The notes below the pieces were generated by a model, which had not been told where the DNA came from, made no database searches, and saw only the letters and a program-made list of their open reading frames with translations. A stretch of 12,925 nucleotides of DNA from the NCBI GenBank assembly GCA_036558125.1, contig DATBGE010000094.1, positions 1 to 12,925 of the forward strand, written 5' to 3'. This DNA comes from DATBGE01 sp036558125. GTDB lineage: Bacteria > Gemmatimonadota > Gemmatimonadetes > Gemmatimonadales > GWC2-71-9. A program made the translations under genes and the position numbers. Of this stretch, positions 8,137-12,925 are shown in pieces (within the stretch, counting starts at the first letter, position 1; each line of letters begins with the position of its first letter).

Positions 8137-8160
8137 ACGTCGTGACCGGGGGCGGCGAAG
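8118..8160. terminator. Long GC-rich hairpin between convergent genes, probable bidirectional terminator
   Basis: Left arm 8118-8134 and right arm 8145-8160 pair over 16 bp with a single bulged A at 8128 and a ten-base loop. The left arm includes the last codons of the kinase and the first base of its TGA stop (8134-8136). Neither side carries a T-tract, so intrinsic termination is not certain, but the position between two convergent stop codons suits a shared terminator or mRNA 3'-end protector. Confidence 0.5.
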
Positions 8161-8169
8161 GCACGGCGT

Positions 8170-9600
8170 TCAGGGCACTGCGCCGGTGAAGTACTGGGCC
8201 CCGGGCGCCGGAGTGATCTGCCTGTTCGTCCTGGCGAAGGCCTCCGGGCTACCGACGATCTCGAGACGGTTGTCGCCCTGAACCGCTGGAGGCAGCGGCC
8301 CCGAGGGTCCCTGGGAGTTCGCGTACAGGTTGAATCGGGGACCGCTGCCCGTCACCCCGCGCACAACCGCACGAAGACTGTTGCCATCCCCCGGGAAGAG
8401 CGCATCGTCCCCTGCAAACGCTCCCTCCAGATCCAAGTCCCTGACGAACTGAGCGCCGCCGCACGATGGAGTCGAGATCCTGGTACCGAGCATCTTCAGA
8501 TCGATGCTGTTGTCGGTGCTTGGCCCGGCGATCGGTTCCCCGAAGAAGCGCCTGCTGCCGGTTGCGACGACGCCGTTGGTGAAACCCTCGATCCGGTCGT
8601 CGACCGAGTTAACGCGGAGGGAGTTCCTGGCGGTCTCCGAAACGGGAAGCGGAGCCGGGGGACCGGAGCCTCCAGTGAGGTTCCAGCCGAAGTGCGGCGT
8701 CGCGCACGGATCCGAGCTGTCATCACGATAGAGATTGCGCTGCGAGTCCAGCCGGACTTGGGAATCGTGCACGGCATCGGGACGGCTGACGCCCCCGTTC
8801 GCGTTGAGGCCGTTTGCGCCGCCGCCGACGATGTTCCCGCTGAGGGTAACGGAAACGCTCCCGAGGGCCGCGAAGTTGAAGACGAGCAGGCCGCCGCCGC
8901 CGCCAGGTGACCGGATCACCGAGCGGACCATTCCGGCCTTGAGCGTGGCGCCCTGATGAGGCGCCGGATCGCCCCCCAGGTTCGCGTTGCTGGTCAGGAC
9001 GAGCAGCCCGTAGCCCGTCGGCCCGTCGGGCCCGACACCGAGGGGGTTGGGGTTCACGATCTCGGACTCGGCGATGCTCGCCGAGACCCGGTCGCCGACT
9101 CGGCGCGAGACCACCGCGACGACGTTGCCAGGGCGGCCGATCAAGTCCGCGATCTCGAGGCGACGGATAGTGACGCGGTCGCCGAGCGTCAACATGTTGC
9201 CGGGAGCGTTGGTACTCATGGTCAGCGTCGTGTGTGCGCCCGCGCCGAAGCCCTGGGGCAGCCCGGCGCCGTCGAACCGCATCTCGCCCTCACCTTCGAG
9301 AGTGACACCGTCAGGTACCGTCAGCGGGGCGTTGAGAGCATAAGTTCCGGCGCGCAGCAGAATGCGCTTTCCGGCGCTCGGCGGCGACAGAGCCGTGACG
9401 AGCTCGGCAGCGTTGCTGACGACGATCGTCTCGCCCGCGGGCTGGAGGCTTGCGGCATCATTGATCGGGGCCGACGGCTCGGCCGCCCCGTCACCGGCGC
9501 AACCTAGTGCGCTCCCCGCTCCGAGCAGGGTCAGCCCGAGGACGATCGAGACTCGCGCGTGCCGGCCTCGGCGGGCTAGTTGAGATCGAAGTTGCCGCAT
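8170..9600 (-). CDS. Exported right-handed beta-helix (pectin-lyase-fold) protein, putative lipoprotein
   Basis: The 476-residue product has an N-terminal signal (hydrophobic core about 19-30, GAGSALGC, candidate lipidated Cys, with Ala at -3 rather than Leu). The opening of a parallel beta-helix follows: VVSNAAELVTALSPPSAGKR, then ILLRAGTY, TLEGEG and repeated short strands with N, G and V ladders (VTIRRLEIADL, SVSVTLSGNIVGGGANGLNA). This fold is used by polysaccharide lyases and surface adhesins, but I see no catalytic signature, so substrate and activity are unknown. ATG at 9600 is preceded by AAGGAGG with five-base spacing, one of the best ribosome sites in the window. Leader DNA (9491-9560) is homologous to that of the Ig-domain lipoprotein at 4481-4550, whereas the mature domains are unrelated. 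It converges on the kinase gene with a 33-base gap. Confidence 0.75.
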   Translation of the reverse strand: MRQLRSQLARRGRHARVSIVLGLTLLGAGSALGCAGDGAAEPSAPINDAASLQPAGETIVVSNAAELVTALSPPSAGKRILLRAGTYALNAPLTVPDGVTLEGEGEMRFDGAGLPQGFGAGAHTTLTMSTNAPGNMLTLGDRVTIRRLEIADLIGRPGNVVAVVSRRVGDRVSASIAESEIVNPNPLGVGPDGPTGYGLLVLTSNANLGGDPAPHQGATLKAGMVRSVIRSPGGGGGLLVFNFAALGSVSVTLSGNIVGGGANGLNANGGVSRPDAVHDSQVRLDSQRNLYRDDSSDPCATPHFGWNLTGGSGPPAPLPVSETARNSLRVNSVDDRIEGFTNGVVATGSRRFFGEPIAGPSTDNSIDLKMLGTRISTPSCGGAQFVRDLDLEGAFAGDDALFPGDGNSLRAVVRGVTGSGPRFNLYANSQGPSGPLPPAVQGDNRLEIVGSPEAFARTNRQITPAPGAQYFTGAVP

Positions 9601-9636
9601 TGGGACCTCCTTGGGTTGGTCGCCGGGTATGAAACA

Positions 9637-9657
9637 CGACGGCGCGCAGGCGCGTCG
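9637..9657 (-). other. Small hairpin in the 5' leader of the beta-helix protein gene
   Basis: An 8-bp stem with one bulged G and a four-base loop (arms 9637-9645 and 9650-9657) would lie in the untranslated leader between promoter-like element B and the ATG at 9600. It could shape translation or stability of the transcript; no known RNA family is recognised. Confidence 0.3.
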
Positions 9658-9666
9658 CCGAACACA

Positions 9667-9701
9667 CCCTGAGTAGCGACAGCCCGTCCGAAACCGGCTC
9701 A
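9667..9701 (-). promoter_or_regulatory. Bipartite promoter-like element, copy B
   Basis: Second copy of the element at 4588-4622. On the minus strand GGTTTC (9690-9695) and CTACTC (9671-9676) are again 13 bases apart inside conserved blocks of 14 and 12 bases. It would give a 5' leader of about 64 bases before the ATG at 9600. Conservation of both ends and spacing, with a variable middle, argues for a promoter of an alternative sigma factor. Confidence 0.6.
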
Positions 9702-9741
9702 AACTGACGACTCAGTGCACCGCGGTCCCAGGGGAATTGGG

Positions 9742-9747
9742 TATATT
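9742..9747 (+). promoter_or_regulatory. Possible -10 box (TATATT) for the receiver-domain gene
   Basis: TATATT stands out in GC-rich DNA 59 bases upstream of the ATG at 9806, but no acceptable -35 box is visible 16-18 bases further up. If real, the promoter is activator-dependent or weak. Confidence 0.3.
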
Positions 9748-9805
9748 CAGGCAGCAGTCCTTCCCCCCTGCAACTCCCGGACGTCCTCCCGGGTCAAGGC
9801 TAACG

Positions 9806-10198
9806 ATGTCGCTCCGCCGCCCCGGCTTCGCGGGGCGTTACATCGTTGTTGCCGACGAAGACCGCACCATCGCCAACGAGATCATTGAAGTCCTGACTGC
9901 CGAAGGGCATGCGGTCTTCCTCGCCTACGATGGCTTGTCCGCGCTCGAACTGGCCTTCGGGCTCAAGGTCTGTGATCTGGTAATCAGCAACAGCCGTGTC
10001 GGAGGCAAGCCCGGTGTGGAATTGATCCGCGAGTTGCGTACGATGCTACCGTGGGTGTCGGTGCTGTACCTCGCGAACGAGGGCAGGTCCAACGCGGAAT
10101 TGGAGCGCGGGCTCCCGGCTGGGGTGAGAATCCTGAGGGAGCCGTTCAGCGTGCCGGAATTGCGCGAGGCGGTCGGGGCGCTGCTGCCGGAGTTCTGA
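9806..10198 (+). CDS. Stand-alone degenerate receiver-domain (pseudo-receiver) protein
   Basis: The 130-residue product is a single receiver domain without an output domain. The fold pattern is clear: beta-1 with the acidic cluster (YIVVADEDRT, Asp17-Glu18-Asp19), beta-3 (VCDLVISNSRV), beta-4 (VSVLYLANEG) and the end of beta-5 (ILREPFSVPELREAV). The phosphoacceptor Asp position holds Asn62, the conserved Thr/Ser is Ala90 and the conserved Lys is Glu112. Conventional aspartyl phosphorylation is therefore unlikely, and the protein probably works by protein contact alone; that is inference. ATG at 9806 has AAGG six bases upstream and leaves a normal-length domain. A longer TTG start (9737) would overlap the possible -10 box. 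No histidine kinase is encoded nearby. Confidence 0.8.
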   Translation: MSLRRPGFAGRYIVVADEDRTIANEIIEVLTAEGHAVFLAYDGLSALELAFGLKVCDLVISNSRVGGKPGVELIRELRTMLPWVSVLYLANEGRSNAELERGLPAGVRILREPFSVPELREAVGALLPEF

Positions 10199-10407
10199 GC
10201 GGCCATACGCCGGGGGTCGTGGTCGGGAGTCTTCTCATCCCGGCTTCATCATTCCTTCGGGGTGCTGAGGCTATGCTGATGTCGAGGTGATTCAGGGACG
10301 CAGCACGTGGGATCAGTGCATTCGCAGTCATACCAGCGCGGCCACCTCGGGAGTCCTCGAGGGGAGCCGCGTTTTGTCTGGGCCGCGGTTAGAGCAGGAG
10401 GTTCGCC
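10199..10407. other. Intergenic region upstream of the RCC1 lipoprotein gene
   Basis: This 209-base gap contains the strong ribosome site AGGAGG (10395-10400) of the downstream gene but no recognisable promoter, terminator or copy of the bipartite element. Whether the two plus-strand genes are co-transcribed cannot be decided. Confidence 0.4.
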
Positions 10408-12528
10408 ATGAGACGTGCGACCGGGATGTTTCTTCTCCCCACCCTGGTGCTGCTGGCCTGCAGCGATACGCCGCCCACGGCCGGCCCCGTGGACGATCTC
10501 GCGCTGTCCAGTGCGACCGATAACCCCTGTCCCACCTGCGCCTTCGGGCCCCGGAAGTTCGCCCGGGTGGATACGGACCGAATCCGGGTGACCTTTGTTC
10601 CCCATACTGCTCTGATCGGCAACTGCACTCTCTCAGTCGAGGATGACGGGGTGGCTACGACCAGTGCCCAGATTTGGCTGAACGGCTCAGTCGTCCTTGA
10701 GCGCTCCGTGCTGCTCGGGCCAACAAGTGTGGCGCAAGTTCCGGTCATCCTGCTTGCCGGCGGCAACACGATCGAGGTGGCGGTCCGGGGTGGCGCGGGG
10801 CACTTCGTCCGCCTCCGGATCGAGTGTGGCCCCAGCGTAACTATCACGCCGGACCCGGTAGAGCTCTCGACCGAAAAGACCCAACAGTTCTCCGTTTCTG
10901 GAGCCCCGGGCCCCTACACCTGGTCGGTCAATGGGGTGGACGGCGGAAACAGCACTTTCGGGACAATCGATGCCGCCGGGCTGTACCGCGCTCCGGCCAT
11001 TGTCCCCACGCCGGCCACTTTCCCGGTGTGTGTCCGGGTGACGAGTACTCCCACAACCTCGGATTGCGCCACGGTCACCATCGTGCCACCGCCAACGGCC
11101 AGGATCGTGATCTGGGCGGGGGATGGTCAGTTGGCCCAGCCCGGCTCGCCAGTGCTCATCCCTCCCGCAGTGCTGGTCACTCGCGCGGACGGGAGCCCGT
11201 GGCCGGGAGTGGTGGTGACCTTCGCGGTCGCCACGGGCGGGGGGAGTGTCACCGGCGCCACGGCGAGCACTGGAACGGATGGAATCGCGACGGTCGGGAG
11301 CTGGACCCTCGGCGCCACGCCTGGTACCAACACCCTCACCGCCACCGCGGCGGAGAGCGGCATCACCGGGAACCCGGTCACGTTCTCGGCGGTCGGGATT
11401 CTGATCTCAGCTCAGCACATCACGGCGGGCACCTACGCCACCTGCGGAATCGCTGCAGGAAGCCAGGCCTATTGCTGGGGATCGAATTACCAAGGAACGA
11501 TCGGAGACGGCACGACGACTCTCCGCACCGCTCCTACGCCGGTGGCCGGCGGCTTGAGTTTCGCCGCCATCACGGCGGGATACGATCATGCCTGCGGGCT
11601 CACTGTGAGCGGGGTGGCATATTGCTGGGGCAGCAACCCGTATGGACAAGTCGGAGACGGCACGTTCTCCTCTCCCCGGCTCGTGCCGACTCAAGTCAGC
11701 GGTGGCCTCACCTTTACCATGCTCGAATCGGGGACCTATCAGGCCTGTGCTCTCGTGGCTGGAGGCGCGGCGTACTGCTGGGGAATCAACCACAACGGGC
11801 GATTGGGGGACGGGACGACCATCAACCGCTCAGTCCCCACGCCCGTGATTGGCGGGCTTAGCTTCACCTCGATCGTGTCCGGCGACAATCACACCTGCGG
11901 GCTGGTGAGTGGCGGCGTCGCCTATTGCTGGGGACTGAACAACCACGGTCAGGTCGGCGACGGGAGCCTGACCGACCGGTACCAGCCAACGCCGGTGGCG
12001 GGGGGCCACACATTCACGATGCTGACCCTCGGCTATGGTGACACCTGTGGTCTGACCGAGAGTGGTGAGGCCTTTTGCTGGGGAGCCAACCCCTTCGGCG
12101 AACTGGGCGACGGCAGCACTACCGATCGCAGCCTTCCGACCCCGGTCTCAGGCGGGGTCCGCTTCGTTTCGGTCTCCTCCGGCGGGTTCCTTAGTTGTGG
12201 GATCACCGCCGGGGGAGCGGCGATGTGCTGGGGACTAAACCACGATTTCGAGGGTAAGGGTGCTGGACAACTGGGCGACGGCACCACCATCGATCGTCAT
12301 GTCCCCACCGCGGTGGCAGGAGGCCTCAACTTCACGGCGATCGTGCCCGGCGAGGCACACACCTGCGGGACTGTTGTTAATGGTGCAGCGTACTGCTGGG
12401 GCTCCAACCTCAGAGGCCAGCTGGGCATTCCGAGCACGTACGGCACCAACGTTCTAGTACCCACACCCGTGGTGGGAGGACTCGTGTTTCTCGGCAGTTC
12501 AACCGCGGAGGCAGGCCGCAACAAGTGA
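10408..12528 (+). CDS. RCC1-repeat (seven-bladed propeller) lipoprotein with bacterial Ig-like domains
   Basis: The 706-residue product begins with a canonical lipoprotein signal (LPTLVLLAC, lipidated Cys18). A beta-rich region of unknown type follows (about 45-140), then an Ig-like domain (about 143-225) and an invasin-type Big_1-like domain (about 245-330, with PGVVVTFAVATGGGSVTGAT and TDGIATVGSWTLG). Seven RCC1-type blades (337-697) end the protein. Blades carry CG...YCWGxNxxGQxGDGTT...PTPVxGGLxF. Each blade has two Cys exactly ten residues apart (346/356, 396/406, 447/457, 497/507, 547/557, 597/607, 653/663), consistent with disulfides in an exported protein. Extracytoplasmic RCC1 propellers are likely binding or adhesion surfaces; ligand unknown. 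ATG at 10408 has AGGAGG spaced seven bases upstream. A strong terminator follows 25 bases after the stop. Confidence 0.88.
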   Translation: MRRATGMFLLPTLVLLACSDTPPTAGPVDDLALSSATDNPCPTCAFGPRKFARVDTDRIRVTFVPHTALIGNCTLSVEDDGVATTSAQIWLNGSVVLERSVLLGPTSVAQVPVILLAGGNTIEVAVRGGAGHFVRLRIECGPSVTITPDPVELSTEKTQQFSVSGAPGPYTWSVNGVDGGNSTFGTIDAAGLYRAPAIVPTPATFPVCVRVTSTPTTSDCATVTIVPPPTARIVIWAGDGQLAQPGSPVLIPPAVLVTRADGSPWPGVVVTFAVATGGGSVTGATASTGTDGIATVGSWTLGATPGTNTLTATAAESGITGNPVTFSAVGILISAQHITAGTYATCGIAAGSQAYCWGSNYQGTIGDGTTTLRTAPTPVAGGLSFAAITAGYDHACGLTVSGVAYCWGSNPYGQVGDGTFSSPRLVPTQVSGGLTFTMLESGTYQACALVAGGAAYCWGINHNGRLGDGTTINRSVPTPVIGGLSFTSIVSGDNHTCGLVSGGVAYCWGLNNHGQVGDGSLTDRYQPTPVAGGHTFTMLTLGYGDTCGLTESGEAFCWGANPFGELGDGSTTDRSLPTPVSGGVRFVSVSSGGFLSCGITAGGAAMCWGLNHDFEGKGAGQLGDGTTIDRHVPTAVAGGLNFTAIVPGEAHTCGTVVNGAAYCWGSNLRGQLGIPSTYGTNVLVPTPVVGGLVFLGSSTAEAGRNK
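11416..12498 (+). repeat. Seven tandem RCC1-blade repeats, about 150 bp each
   Basis: The coding units are 50-51 residues each, except the sixth, which is lengthened to about 56 by an insert (DFEGKGAG). Recurring DNA words such as TATTGCTGGGG or TACTGCTGGGG and GGAGACGG or GGGGACGG mark each unit. The copies have diverged at the DNA level, so they are not recent expansions. Confidence 0.85.
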
Positions 12529-12553
12529 GCTCCGAAGAGAGCACCCACAACAG

Positions 12554-12581
12554 AATGGGCGACTCGTTTGAGTCGCCCATT
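12554..12581. terminator. Strong hairpin terminator after the RCC1 lipoprotein gene
   Basis: A perfect 12-bp stem (arms 12554-12565 and 12570-12581) closes on a four-base GTTT loop. It is followed by a short T-containing tail (TTCGATTC) rather than a full T-run. The arms begin with AA and end with TT, so it could act in both directions, stopping transcription also from the minus-strand deacylase gene. Confidence 0.8.
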
Positions 12582-12596
12582 TCGATTCCGTGAGTG

Positions 12597-12637
12597 TAGC
12601 AGGGGCAGGACTCGAACCCGCGACCCCAGCATCATGA
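12597..12637 (-). tRNA. Truncated tRNA: 3' half only, anticodon-loop CAU, putative attachment-site remnant
   Basis: On the minus strand, 41 bases fit the 3' half of a tRNA exactly: U33 (12637), CAU at 34-36, purine 37, A38, five bases for the 3' anticodon stem and a five-base variable loop. The T arm is GCGGG-TTCGAGT-CCTGC (12605-12621, with U54, U55, C56 and A58). Seven acceptor bases and discriminator A73 (12597) complete it. There is no encoded CCA. Upstream sequence cannot form the anticodon stem, D arm or a matching 5' acceptor strand (AGCAGGG is absent). Homology therefore begins in the anticodon loop, where many tyrosine recombinases cross over. It is probably a scar or end of an integrated element; not a working tRNA. 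Confidence 0.6.
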
Positions 12638-12697
12638 TTTGCCCGATCCCTTCTCAGAGTCCGGTCCTCTCACGACAAATCTGAACTCACTCTACTG

Positions 12698-12925
12698 TCA
12701 TCGCACCGCTGCCCGCTTGACCCCGTCCCAGCCCGGTCCATAGAGCGCGCGACCCGGTTTCGCCCCGGTATGCCTGCCATTCCACCACACTTGCACTCCG
12801 TTTACCCACACGTCAAGCACGCCGATCGAGAGTTGATGCGGCTTCTCGAAGGTCGCTCTATCAATGACGGTCGCGGGATCGAAGATCACGATATCGGCGA
12901 ACATGCCTTCCTTGATAAGTCCGCG
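12698..12925 (-). CDS. D-aminoacylase / N-acyl-D-amino-acid deacylase-type amidohydrolase, C-terminal part, cut by the window edge
   Basis: The last 75 residues are visible; the gene begins beyond the right edge. RGLIKEGMFADIVIFDPATV, then RATFEKPHQLSIGV, VNGVQV and GRHTGAKPGRAL are typical of the C-terminal beta-sandwich of N-acyl-D-amino-acid deacylases of the amidohydrolase superfamily. These remove the acyl group from N-acylated D-amino acids using a metal centre that lies outside this fragment. The frame is open to base 12925 and the stop is TGA at 12698-12700. The substrate is predicted from family only; related amidohydrolases (dihydroorotase/hydantoinase-like) share parts of this tail but not the PHQLSIGV segment. 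Confidence 0.82.
   Translation of the reverse strand, partial: RGLIKEGMFADIVIFDPATVIDRATFEKPHQLSIGVLDVWVNGVQVWWNGRHTGAKPGRALYGPGWDGVKRAAVR

Noticed and set aside
10824..11861. 345-codon plus-strand frame within the RCC1 lipoprotein gene
   Set aside because: It is an alternative frame of the repeat region, low in hydrophobic residues and rich in Arg, Gly and His, with no domain pattern.
11416..12498. CRISPR or satellite-like array
   Set aside because: The periodicity is about 150 bp, stays in frame, and encodes RCC1 blades; no short identical direct repeats with unique spacers exist anywhere in the window.
12597..12925. Group I intron splitting a CAU tRNA at the anticodon loop
   Set aside because: Such introns are known in bacterial tRNAs, but no 5' half is visible and the space is occupied by the deacylase coding sequence from 12698 onward.

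Overview
The window is GC-rich bacterial DNA with eight genes in alternating orientation. Several features recall Gemmatimonadota (Acidobacteria are an alternative): a TonB receptor with a carboxypeptidase-regulatory-like domain, a sigma factor paired with a large Ser/Thr kinase-TolB-like-TPR protein, lipoproteins with bacterial Ig domains, and an RCC1-propeller lipoprotein. The phylum is inferred from gene style only, since no rRNA or ribosomal protein gene is present.

Layout. Positions 1-954 (minus) hold an NfeD-like membrane protein with a very His-rich loop, followed by the start of a flotillin gene cut by the window edge. Positions 955-1297 are a divergent intergenic region. An outer-membrane TonB-dependent receptor follows at 1298-3739 (plus). 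It converges on a small Ig-domain lipoprotein (3769-4563, minus). From 4718 to 8136 (plus) an ECF sigma factor of the kinase-associated type and a transmembrane Ser/Thr kinase overlap by four bases. The kinase converges on a secreted beta-helix protein (8170-9600, minus). A degenerate receiver-domain protein (9806-10198, plus) and an RCC1 seven-blade lipoprotein (10408-12528, plus) follow, then a strong terminator (12554-12581). The right end carries the 3' half of a tRNA (12597-12637, minus) and the C-terminus of a D-aminoacylase-type amidohydrolase (12698-12925, minus, cut by the edge).

How the genes may work together. The most interesting unit is 3769-9701. The sigma/kinase operon has its own housekeeping-type promoter (TTGACC-16-TACTAT). 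It is flanked by two lipoprotein-like genes with unrelated mature domains that share (a) homologous signal-peptide DNA and (b) a 35-bp upstream element. That element has two perfectly conserved blocks (12 and 14 bp) around nine variable bases, as expected of a promoter read by an alternative sigma factor. I infer a local kinase-sigma regulon controlling exported proteins. The near-complete loss of receiver catalytic residues in the neighbouring 130-aa protein and the tRNA 3'-half remnant, a possible attachment-site scar, are separate observations.
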